Positions 1 to 6,740 of a stretch of 64,000 nt of DNA are shown here, piece after piece. The notes below the pieces were generated by a model. It was not told where the DNA came from, did no database searches, and saw nothing but the letters and a program-made list of their open reading frames with translations. Made by a program: the position numbers and the translations under genes. Numbering within the stretch: position 1 is the stretch's first letter; each line of letters opens with the position of its first letter. Location of the stretch: contig NZ_JBDWAS010000048.1 in the NCBI RefSeq assembly GCF_039978735.1, forward strand, positions 1 through 64,000, read 5' to 3'. The DNA is from Maricaulis sp039978735 (GTDB lineage Bacteria > Pseudomonadota > Alphaproteobacteria > Caulobacterales > Maricaulaceae).

Positions 1-1
1 C

Positions 2-133
2 GCCCTCATCACCCGCCTCGCCATGAGCCTCCTGCAGCGCATCGACGACCCCAAAACATCCATACGAAGACGCATGAAACGTTGCGCCTGGGAAAACGAC
101 TACCTCCTCAACGCCATCGCCCATATGCGATAG
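2..133 (+). CDS. C-terminal fragment of a probable ISAs1-family transposase (cut by window edge)
   Basis: An open frame enters the window at base 2 and stops at TAG 131-133, giving 43 residues. The tail carries a basic stretch followed by CAWENDYLLNAI. This resembles the C-terminus I know from ISAs1-type DDE transposases, where a run of Lys/Arg is followed by an AGWDxxYLL-like motif. The start lies outside the window, so I cannot say whether the element is intact. A dispersed palindromic repeat begins six bases after the stop. It could instead be another IS family with a similar tail. Confidence 0.5.
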   Translation, partial: ALITRLAMSLLQRIDDPKTSIRRRMKRCAWENDYLLNAIAHMR

Positions 134-138
134 CCCTG

Positions 139-243
139 CCCGCCGGGGGAGAGGAATCAAAGGTGAGGGGCGGCCGCGGAAGCGGCCAGAAAAGACTCTT
201 CTCGGGCGCGGCCTTGCCGCGCGCACCTCTCCCCGGGGGGCTC
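139..243. repeat. Dispersed intergenic palindromic repeat, copy 1
   Basis: This stretch of about 105 bases is nearly the reverse complement of 53583-53680. Shared blocks include GAGGAATCAAAGGTGAGGGG, the GCGGCCGCGG block and the GCGCGCGGC/GCCGCGC arms. Each copy begins and ends with CTCTCC/GGAGAG palindromic blocks. It has no coding frame of its own. It sits between the transposase tail and the flgH terminator, as expected for a small non-autonomous or REP-like genomic repeat. Confidence 0.7.
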
Positions 244-281
244 ACAAAAAAATAGGCCGCCGCGAGTGAACGCGACGGCCT
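244..281 (-). terminator. Rho-independent terminator of the flgFGAH operon
   Basis: GGCCGCCGCG and CGCGACGGCC arms (about 254-281) flank a short loop. An A-run at 245-252 reads as a U-run on the minus strand. It lies about 30 bases beyond the flgH stop, so it fits termination of the minus-strand flagellar operon. Confidence 0.8.
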
Positions 282-314
282 CAGTGGAACCCGATGGTGG
301 CGGGGTCTGTGGTC

Positions 315-1061
315 CTAGAAGGGCATCAGGAGGTCGTAGATCTCCTGGCCGTAGCGGGGGCGCTGGACGTCGGTGAGATGTCCGCGGCCGCCATAGGAAA
401 TACGGGCTTCGGCGATCTGGGTGTGGGCGATCGTATTGTCCGAAGCGATGTCCTGCGGGCGCGCGATGCCGGTGATCAGCAGTTCGCGCACTTCATTGTT
501 CACGCGCACTTCCTGACGGCCGGCGATCACCAGATTGCCATTGGGCAGAACCGAGGTGACCAGGGCGGCCACGGTCAGGGAGATGCTTTCCGTCCGGTTG
601 ACCGAGCCGGCGCCCTGCGAGGAGGAGGACGAACCCAGGCTGGCGAGCGAGGCCGGGTCGATATTGTCGTTGAAGAAGCCGGTCAGATCGGCGCCGAAGA
701 ATTGCGTCAGGTCGGCATCTTCCGCCGAGGAGCGCGTCCGGTTGGTGGAGTTCTGCAGCTGGGCGCGGTCGGAAATGTCGATATTGACCGTGACGATGTC
801 GCCGACGCGGGCGGCGCGCGGATCGCCGAAGAAGGTCGGCGAATTGGCGTTCCACAGCGAGTTGGTCTGCGAGGTGTGCTGGCGCGGCGTGGCGTATGCC
901 GGCGGCATCGGGATCTGCTGCGGACCGGCACCGGCGAGGACGGCCGGGTTCTCGATCGGTGTCATGGGCGGCGTCTGGCCGACATAGGACAGGCGGTCGG
1001 TGGCTGCGCAGGCCTGCAGGGTGGCCGCGCCGATGATGAGGATTGCGATTTTGCGGATCAT
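315..1061 (-). CDS. flgH: Flagellar L-ring protein FlgH
   Basis: A 248-residue outer-membrane lipoprotein that forms the L-ring around the flagellar rod. A signal peptide ends in lipobox LQAC with Cys18 as the acylation site. Family features visible are VGDIVTVNIDISDRA in the middle and NGNLVIAGRQEVRVNNE near the C-terminus, with a YDLLMPF end. Length is normal for FlgH. GGGAGAA lies before the ATG. It is the last gene of flgF-flgG-flgA-flgH and is followed by a clear terminator. Confidence 0.95.
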   Translation of the reverse strand: MIRKIAILIIGAATLQACAATDRLSYVGQTPPMTPIENPAVLAGAGPQQIPMPPAYATPRQHTSQTNSLWNANSPTFFGDPRAARVGDIVTVNIDISDRAQLQNSTNRTRSSAEDADLTQFFGADLTGFFNDNIDPASLASLGSSSSSQGAGSVNRTESISLTVAALVTSVLPNGNLVIAGRQEVRVNNEVRELLITGIARPQDIASDNTIAHTQIAEARISYGGRGHLTDVQRPRYGQEIYDLLMPF

Positions 1062-1079
1062 GGGGGTTCTCCCTGGATA

Positions 1080-2024
1080 TCAGAAGCTGGCGGCCGGCGA
1101 GGCGCCGACGCGGGCACGGCCCGGCCCGTCGACGAGGGCCTCCACCGTGCGGCTGGATTGCAGATTGACGAAGCGGGCCACCTCGCCGTCGGCGGCGTTT
1201 TCCATGGCGCGGGCGCGCACGGAGAGCTGGATGCCCGGGGCTTCGAAGACGAGGGTGACGAGCTCACCGCGTTCGATCATCAGCGGACGCTGCAGGTCAT
1301 AGCCGCGCAGCGGCTCGCCCGGGCGCAGGGCGCGGCGGGTTTCCAGGCCGATGATGGAGTCCGGATCGAGCAGCGAGTCCGGACGCAGGCGGTCCGAGCG
1401 CAGCGACACCCATTCGATATCGGCGTCGGAGATCTCGGCACCGGCCGGAATGGCGCGGGCCAGGACCGGAACGTCGACCGTGACGTAGGCGCGGCCGGTG
1501 ATGCGCACCGACTGGGCACCGTCATAGGGCGTGATGTCGGCGACGAGCATGCCCGAGCGCGGGTCGAAATTCAGGGATTCGACCTGCAGACCGCCGGTCG
1601 CATCGACCGGTGCATGCAGCGCCAGGGCGGTGTTCGACAGGCGCACTTCGTGGACGCGGCCTTCTTCGGCGAACAGCTCGCCTTCCAGGAGGTCGGTCAG
1701 CGTGGCGGCGTCGATCACCTGGCTGTCGCGGGCCACCGTGATGCGGCGGACGCTGGCGGCATTGGCCCAGTCCAGACCGTTCTCGGCGGCGATGCGGCGG
1801 ACATATTCCACCGTCAGCGAGGTGCGGCCGCCCGGTTCCGGGGCGCGGGCGACCACGATGTCGGCGGCTTCGCCGTCGACCGTGAACAGGTCGCCAAGCG
1901 TGATGTGTGCGCCATCGACGAGGAGGGTTTCGCGCAGCACCACCGCGTCGCTGGCCAGGGCCTGCGGCGCAATCAGCGCCGAGGCGGCCAGGCAGGTGAG
2001 GGCGAGGAGAGACGTGCGGGTCAT
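1080..2024 (-). CDS. flgA: Flagellar P-ring assembly chaperone FlgA
   Basis: A 314-residue periplasmic protein that helps FlgI assemble into the P-ring. A cleavable signal peptide (about residues 1-24, ending QALA) is followed by a long N-terminal region. A SAF-type domain in the C-terminal third carries RRALRPGEPL and ERGELVTLVFE, as in other FlgA proteins. The gene ends 18 bases before flgH and starts 12 bases after flgG, so it is translated from the same transcript. It is longer than enterobacterial FlgA, as is common in alphaproteobacteria. Confidence 0.93.
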   Translation of the reverse strand: MTRTSLLALTCLAASALIAPQALASDAVVLRETLLVDGAHITLGDLFTVDGEAADIVVARAPEPGGRTSLTVEYVRRIAAENGLDWANAASVRRITVARDSQVIDAATLTDLLEGELFAEEGRVHEVRLSNTALALHAPVDATGGLQVESLNFDPRSGMLVADITPYDGAQSVRITGRAYVTVDVPVLARAIPAGAEISDADIEWVSLRSDRLRPDSLLDPDSIIGLETRRALRPGEPLRGYDLQRPLMIERGELVTLVFEAPGIQLSVRARAMENAADGEVARFVNLQSSRTVEALVDGPGRARVGASPAASF

Positions 2025-2036
2025 CTATTCGCTCCG

Positions 2037-2822
2037 TTAGCGCAGGTTCGAGGAAGCAGCGAGCATCTCGTCGGATGCCGTGATGACGCGGGCGTTCATT
2101 TCGTAGGCGCGCTGCGCCTGGATCAGGGCGGTGATCTCGGCAACCGAGTTCACGTTGGAGCCTTCCACGAAGCCCTGGCGGATGATGCCGTAGCCCGGCG
2201 AACCCGGCGTGCCGACCGAGGCGGTGCCGGAGGCGGCGCTTTCCAGATAGAGATTGTCGCCCGTGGCCTCGAGGCCGGCCTCGTTGAAGAAGGTCACGAG
2301 TTCCAGCTGGCCCACGGTGGACGGTTCGGTCTGGCCGTCGATGAGCGCCTGGACCTGGCCCTGGGCGTTGATCGAGACTTCGCGGGCGCCCTGCGGAATG
2401 GCGATGCCCGGTGCGACCGTGTAGCCGTCGGAGGTGACGATCTCGCCTTCCGGGCTTAGGGCAAAATTGCCGGCGCGGGTATAGGCATCGGAACCGTCAG
2501 GCAGCTGGACGCGGAAATAGCCGCGGCCCGAGATCGCCAGGTCGTAGGTGTTGCCGGTGTTCGACAGCGGACCCTGTTCGGTGATCCGGTAGATGGAGTC
2601 GGCCTGGACGCCGAGACCGACCTGGACGCCCGTCGGCACGATGGTGCCGGCGTCGGAGGAGTTCATCCCCATGGCCTGGACGTTCTGGTAGAGCAGGTCC
2701 TGGAACTGGGCACGCTGGCGCTGGAAGGCCGTCGTGTTCATGTTGGCCAGGTTGTTCGAGATCACTTCGACATTCAGCTGCTGGGCTTGCATGCCGGTGG
2801 CGGCGGTGGTGAGGGAGCGCAT
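2037..2822 (-). CDS. flgG: Flagellar distal rod protein FlgG
   Basis: A 261-residue axial protein of the distal rod. The N-terminal rod motif is ISNNLANMNTTAFQ and the C-terminal heptad region ends ITASDEMLAASSNLR. Both termini are typical of the FlgG/FlgF/FlgE family and form the coiled coil of the rod. Length matches the family (about 260). It lies 14 bases after flgF in the same operon. There is no signal peptide, as expected for a type III export substrate. Confidence 0.96.
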   Translation of the reverse strand: MRSLTTAATGMQAQQLNVEVISNNLANMNTTAFQRQRAQFQDLLYQNVQAMGMNSSDAGTIVPTGVQVGLGVQADSIYRITEQGPLSNTGNTYDLAISGRGYFRVQLPDGSDAYTRAGNFALSPEGEIVTSDGYTVAPGIAIPQGAREVSINAQGQVQALIDGQTEPSTVGQLELVTFFNEAGLEATGDNLYLESAASGTASVGTPGSPGYGIIRQGFVEGSNVNSVAEITALIQAQRAYEMNARVITASDEMLAASSNLR

Positions 2823-2836
2823 GGTTCAACTCCTCC

Positions 2837-3589
2837 TTAAGAGACGCGGCCGAGGCGCTCGATGGCGCGCTTGTTCAGGTCTTCGGCATCGTTCAGGAAT
2901 TTGGACACGGACTGGTAGGTCCGCATGATGCTCATCATGTCGGTCAGCTCGGTGATCGACTCGACATTGGAGCGCTCGACATAGCCCTGGCGCACGACCG
3001 GATCGAAGGCCGGCTGGGGCTGGTTTTCAGGATCGTCGGCATTGGCGACCGTGTAGCGGCCATTGCCTTCCTTGGTCATCAGCGAGCGGTTGGGCACTTC
3101 GAACACGCCGATGCGGCCGACGGCCTGGCCGTCCTGCATGATCACGCCGCCGTCGACCACGAGGGTCTCGGTCGCGCTGGGATCGAGCAGGATCGGGGCT
3201 CGGGTGTCGGCGTCCAGCACCGGGGCACCGTCGGCTGCGACCAGCTGGCCGTTGGCATCGGTGCGGAAGCGGCCGTCACGGGTATATTGTTCGGTGCCGT
3301 TGAAATCGACGGCGAAGAAGCCTTCGCCCTCGATGGCGACGTCGAACTGGCGGCCGGTGAAATCGAGCGCGCCCTGGCTGAAGTCGCGGCCCATGCCCCA
3401 GTTCGTCACGTACTGAAGCTCTGACGGTCCGTCGGCGTGTTCGGCGGTGCGGGCGGGCTGGTTCTCGAGAAGCAGCGACTCGACCTTGAAGCCGGCCGTG
3501 TTCGCGTTCGCGATGTTGTTGGCGATGACGTCCATGTCCCGGCGAAGGGTCATCTGGCGCGTCAGGCCGATCATGATTGCGTTGTCCAT
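2837..3589 (-). CDS. flgF: Flagellar proximal rod protein FlgF
   Basis: A 250-residue proximal rod subunit exported by the flagellar type III system. The N-terminus MDNAIMIGLTRQ and NNIANANTAGFK motif are family hallmarks. The C-terminal region ends with a rod-type helix containing MMSIMRTYQS. The frame is open further upstream to 3649, but the ATG at 3589 gives the conserved N-terminus and has AAGGAAA upstream. This is the first gene of the operon and is preceded by a sigma-54 type promoter at 3652-3667. Confidence 0.95.
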   Translation of the reverse strand: MDNAIMIGLTRQMTLRRDMDVIANNIANANTAGFKVESLLLENQPARTAEHADGPSELQYVTNWGMGRDFSQGALDFTGRQFDVAIEGEGFFAVDFNGTEQYTRDGRFRTDANGQLVAADGAPVLDADTRAPILLDPSATETLVVDGGVIMQDGQAVGRIGVFEVPNRSLMTKEGNGRYTVANADDPENQPQPAFDPVVRQGYVERSNVESITELTDMMSIMRTYQSVSKFLNDAEDLNKRAIERLGRVS

Positions 3590-3651
3590 CGGGCGGTTTC
3601 CTTTCTGGATACCTGGTGTCGCCGTCGTATCGCAGCGATTGCCCGACAAGT

Positions 3652-3667
3652 TGCACGCAGCGTGCCA
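3652..3667 (-). promoter_or_regulatory. Sigma-54 (RpoN) promoter of flgFGAH
   Basis: On the minus strand the sequence reads TGGCACGCTGCGTGCA. It matches the sigma-54 consensus TGGCACG-N4-TTGCA with one mismatch and keeps the required GG-N10-GC spacing. Transcription would start near 3641 and give a leader of about 50 bases before the flgF ATG at 3589. In Caulobacter the rod and ring genes are late flagellar genes driven by RpoN with the enhancer protein FlbD, which is consistent. Confidence 0.75.
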
Positions 3668-3730
3668 AGGTTAATTTTGTTGGTTATCAGCCACTTGGCC
3701 CGATCGCCTTGGGGGACAGGCCTGCCGGGT

Positions 3731-3769
3731 CCGGCAATCCTGTCCGGGCGGGTGGGAAGAAGTTGCCGG
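3731..3769. promoter_or_regulatory. Inverted pair CCGGCAA/TTGCCGG, possible enhancer-binding site
   Basis: CCGGCAA (3731-3737) and TTGCCGG (3763-3769) form an inverted pair about 90-130 bases upstream of the predicted sigma-54 start for flgF. That is the usual position for an activator of a sigma-54 promoter, such as FlbD in Caulobacter. The match to a known FlbD site was not checked, so only position and symmetry support this. Confidence 0.3.
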
Positions 3770-3792
3770 GGCGGGGGGAGGACTACGAAACG

Positions 3793-3812
3793 TTAACCGC
3801 AGTGACCGTTAA
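3793..3812 (+). promoter_or_regulatory. Two TTAA half-sites upstream of fliL (possible CtrA-like control)
   Basis: CGTTAA occurs twice with TTAA at 3793-3796 and 3809-3812, 35 to 54 bases before the fliL ATG. CtrA boxes are TTAA-N7-TTAA, but the gap here is 12 bases. This is therefore not a canonical box. It is recorded because fliL-fliM is a CtrA-controlled class II operon in Caulobacter. Confidence 0.25.
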
Positions 3813-3846
3813 TAGGGCCCAGACGATTCCCCGTTTGGAGCCCGCA

Positions 3847-4422
3847 ATGGCCGACGAAGAAACAGAAACCGAAGACGGCGCCGAAGGCGAAGAAAAAGCC
3901 AAGAAGAGCCCCCTAAAGCTCATTCTTTTCATTGGCTTGCCTGTGTTGATCCTGCTGCTCGCGGGTGTCGGCGGCTTCCTTCTGTTCTCCGGTGGCGGCG
4001 ATGATGCGGCCGAGCATGCCGATTCGTCGCACGGCGAATCGGGCGGTGACGGCCATGGTGGCGATACGCATGCCGCGGCCGAACAACATGCCGAACCGCA
4101 TTATTTCGACCTGCGCGAGGGCGATGGCGAGGTGGAGACGATCACCACCAACATCCGGTCTTCGGATGGCCGCCCGGTTCTGGTGCAGCTGAAACTGTGC
4201 TTCGAGTCCACGAATCCGGAGATGGAGAGCATTCTCCAGTCGCATGTGGATCCGATCATGGACCAGTTCATCATGTTCCTGCGCGAGCTGCGCGAGGACG
4301 ATCTCTACGGGTCGGCGGGCATGCACCGCGTGCGGCTGGAATTGCTGCGCCGGGTGAATCTGGCCATCGAGCCGGCCCAGGTGGATGCCGTGCTCATCCA
4401 GGAATTCCTGATTGTCGACTAA
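3847..4422 (+). CDS. fliL: Flagellar basal body-associated protein FliL
   Basis: A 191-residue single-pass inner-membrane protein that supports the stator-rotor interface. An acidic cytoplasmic N-terminus (residues 1-20) precedes one membrane helix (about 23-47). A histidine- and glycine-rich linker of about 30 residues then leads to a periplasmic domain ending in VDAVLIQEFLIV. The frame is open upstream, but the ATG at 3847 has GGAG seven bases before it and gives the normal FliL length. It is the first gene of fliL-fliM-DUF6468-motE-TPR. The His-rich linker is unusual in density and could bind metal, which is inference. Confidence 0.93.
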   Translation: MADEETETEDGAEGEEKAKKSPLKLILFIGLPVLILLLAGVGGFLLFSGGGDDAAEHADSSHGESGGDGHGGDTHAAAEQHAEPHYFDLREGDGEVETITTNIRSSDGRPVLVQLKLCFESTNPEMESILQSHVDPIMDQFIMFLRELREDDLYGSAGMHRVRLELLRRVNLAIEPAQVDAVLIQEFLIVD

Positions 4423-4443
4423 CGCTTAACTGGACGGATACCG

Positions 4444-5577
4444 ATGTCTGACGACTTGGATCAAGACGCGCTGGCCGCCGAATGGGAGGCAATGGCCGAG
4501 GACGGTGACGACCTCGACCTGGCGTCCGAATGGGAGGCGATGGTCGGCGGCGGCGACGACGACGACAATGATCTGCCGACCGTTGGCGGCGGGCCCGAGC
4601 GCATCCTCAACCAGGACGAGATCGACAGCCTGCTCGGCTTCTCGCTGACCGATGACGATGCGGCGGACAAGTCCGGCATCCGCGCGATCATCAATTCGGC
4701 GCTTGTAAGTTATGAGCGCCTGCCGATGCTGGAAATTGTCTTCGACCGCCTGGTGCGGCTGATGACGACCAGCCTGCGCAATTTCACCTCGGACAATGTC
4801 GAGGTGTCGCTGGATAATATTTCATCCATCCGCTTCGGCGACTATCTCAACTCGATCCCGCTGCCGGCGATCCTGGCCGTGTTCCGGGCGCAGCAGCTGG
4901 ACAATTACGGCCTGCTGACGGTCGACTCCAACCTGATCTACTCGATCGTGGACGTGCTGCTCGGCGGCCGCCGCGGCACCTCGGCCATGCGCATTGAAGG
5001 CCGTCCCTACACCACGATCGAACGCATGCTGGTGCAGCGCATGATCGAGGTCGTGCTGGGCGATGCCAAACAGGCTTTCCAGCCGCTGACGGAAGTCGAT
5101 TTCGACCTGGAACGCGTGGAGACCAATCCGCGCTTTGCCGCGATTGCCCGCCCGGCCAACGCCGCCATCCTCGTGAAGCTGCGCATCGACATGGAAGATC
5201 GTGGCGGCCGCATCGAATTGCTGCTGCCCTATGCTACCCTGGAGCCGATCCGGAAGATGCTGCTGCAGCAGTTCATGGGCGAGAAGTTCGGCCGCGACAA
5301 TATCTGGGAAGGCCACCTGGCCACCGAGTTGTGGTCGACGAATATGGAAGTCCAGGCGGTGCTGGACGAACAGCGGATGCCGCTGGGCAAGATTGCCGAT
5401 CTGAAGGTCGGCGACACGCTTTTCCTCGACGCCACCCCGAACAGCGAGGTGGAGTTGCGTTGCGGCCAGGTGCCGCTCACCCGCGGCCGAATGGGCCGTA
5501 TCGGACACAGTGTTGCCCTGCGCCTGAGCGGTCCGCTCTCGCCGGGGGCCAAGAAAGCAATGATGAGGTTCGCATGA
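4444..5577 (+). CDS. fliM: Flagellar motor switch protein FliM
   Basis: A 377-residue C-ring component that binds phospho-CheY and FliG. The conserved CheY-binding peptide ILNQDEIDSLLGF sits at residues 54-66 rather than at the extreme N-terminus. Before it is an acidic extension with two copies of EWEAM (residues 13-17 and 29-33). The middle domain carries NYGLLTVDSNLIYSIVDVLLGG and the C-terminal SpoA domain ends GHSVALRLSGPLS. It follows fliL by 21 bases, and its stop overlaps the next ATG. Confidence 0.96.
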   Translation: MSDDLDQDALAAEWEAMAEDGDDLDLASEWEAMVGGGDDDDNDLPTVGGGPERILNQDEIDSLLGFSLTDDDAADKSGIRAIINSALVSYERLPMLEIVFDRLVRLMTTSLRNFTSDNVEVSLDNISSIRFGDYLNSIPLPAILAVFRAQQLDNYGLLTVDSNLIYSIVDVLLGGRRGTSAMRIEGRPYTTIERMLVQRMIEVVLGDAKQAFQPLTEVDFDLERVETNPRFAAIARPANAAILVKLRIDMEDRGGRIELLLPYATLEPIRKMLLQQFMGEKFGRDNIWEGHLATELWSTNMEVQAVLDEQRMPLGKIADLKVGDTLFLDATPNSEVELRCGQVPLTRGRMGRIGHSVALRLSGPLSPGAKKAMMRFA

Positions 5578-5975
5578 CGCTCGCAGCTCTGGTTTTCGAA
5601 GGCCTGGTGGCCGCGCTTCTCGTCGTTGCCGTCGTGATGTGCTGGCGTGTCGACCGCCGCCTGAATGCCCTGAAGAAGGGGCAGGACGGCGTGCAGGCCT
5701 CCGTGATCGCACTCAATGAAGCGACCGATCGTGCCCGGGCCAGCCTGCTTGCCCTCGAGCGCGCCACCAGCCAGTCCGGCGAGGTGCTGGAGACGCGCGT
5801 CGCGGAGGCCCGCAAGCTGGCCGACGAACTGCGGCTGATCACCGGCGAGGCCGATCGCCGGGCGGACAGCCTGTCTGCGCGCCGCGCGCCGGCTCCGGGC
5901 CGCCGCCGCGCCAGCGAGATCTTTCCCGAAGGCGCCGGCTCGCGCGTCATCAACGATCTGAAGGATGTGAGATAG
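5574..5975 (+). CDS. DUF6468 flagellar-operon membrane protein
   Basis: A 133-residue protein starting at an ATG that overlaps the fliM stop (ATGA). One N-terminal membrane helix (about residues 4-23) is followed by a predicted coiled coil (about 33-100) and a basic tail with GRRRASEIFPEG. This fits the alphaproteobacterial DUF6468 family found beside fliM. Caulobacter has a bitopic coiled-coil protein, PflI, needed for flagellum positioning, in a similar operon place. Equivalence is possible but not shown here. Tight coupling to fliM and motE suggests a motor-related role. Confidence 0.7.
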   Translation: MTLAALVFEGLVAALLVVAVVMCWRVDRRLNALKKGQDGVQASVIALNEATDRARASLLALERATSQSGEVLETRVAEARKLADELRLITGEADRRADSLSARRAPAPGRRRASEIFPEGAGSRVINDLKDVR

Positions 5976-5978
5976 GTC

Positions 5979-6740
5979 ATGCGCGAACCGGTTCGTCTGC
6001 TCGCCGTTCTCGCCGTCCTGATGGGCGGCCTGTTCGGTCTGAAAGCCCTGACGGTCGCCAATGGCGCCGCCGATTGGTGGGAAGCCCATGCGGCCACGCT
6101 GCTCGCCGAAGAGGCGACGCCGCAGGAAAGCGGTGACGGCCATGACGCGTCTGCCGATACGGACGCCGCACATGAAGCCGAAGACGGCGAGCATGCGGCG
6201 GAGACGCCGGCCGCATCGCCTGTTCCGGACACGGCGTTCCAGCCGGCCGGTGACGTGTCTGCCGCCTTCGCCGAACGCATTGCCAGCGGCATGCGCACGG
6301 CCGAGGAAGACCGCGTCTTCTATCGTCTGCGCGAACGCTCTGCCGAACTGGATCGCCGCGAACAGGAACTGGAAACCCGCGAAGCCCTGATGCTTGCCAT
6401 GGAACAGCGCGTCGATGGCAAGATCGAAGAGCTCAATACGCTGCGCACGCAGATCATGGAGCTCACCGACAGCCTGTCCGAACGCGAGGGCGAGGACATG
6501 CAGGTGATCGTCGACTGGTATGGTGCCATGGATCCGGGCGATGCCGCCGAGCGGATTGCCAGCCTGGACATGGACACTCAGATCCAGATCGCCTCGCGCA
6601 TGTCGCAACGCAAATTCGGTCCGATCCTGGCCGAGATGACGCCGGAAGCCGCCGCCGCCGTGACCCAGCGCATGGCCACCCGCAGCGACCTGCCCGACAC
6701 TGTTGCGGAGCTGGAGGCCCGGCTTGCCGAAGGCGGCTAG
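5979..6740 (+). CDS. motE: Flagellar motor chaperone MotE-like protein
   Basis: A 253-residue exported or membrane-anchored protein. A hydrophobic N-terminal segment (about residues 5-24) is followed by an acidic low-complexity region. Next is a coiled coil rich in Glu/Arg (about 105-165) and a C-terminal MgtE-N-like helical domain with YGAMDPGDAAERIASLD and MTPEAAAAVTQRM. In alphaproteobacteria MotE is the chaperone of the periplasmic motor protein MotC. It starts three bases after the previous stop and overlaps the following gene by 17 bases if the TTG start there is right. Confidence 0.8.
   Translation: MREPVRLLAVLAVLMGGLFGLKALTVANGAADWWEAHAATLLAEEATPQESGDGHDASADTDAAHEAEDGEHAAETPAASPVPDTAFQPAGDVSAAFAERIASGMRTAEEDRVFYRLRERSAELDRREQELETREALMLAMEQRVDGKIEELNTLRTQIMELTDSLSEREGEDMQVIVDWYGAMDPGDAAERIASLDMDTQIQIASRMSQRKFGPILAEMTPEAAAAVTQRMATRSDLPDTVAELEARLAEGG

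Noticed and set aside
294..2459. Long plus-strand open frame (721 codons) over flgH-flgA-flgG
   Set aside because: It runs opposite to three clear flagellar genes with conserved motifs. High GC third positions keep antisense frames open. Its amino-acid composition is Arg/Gly/Ala-rich without any domain.
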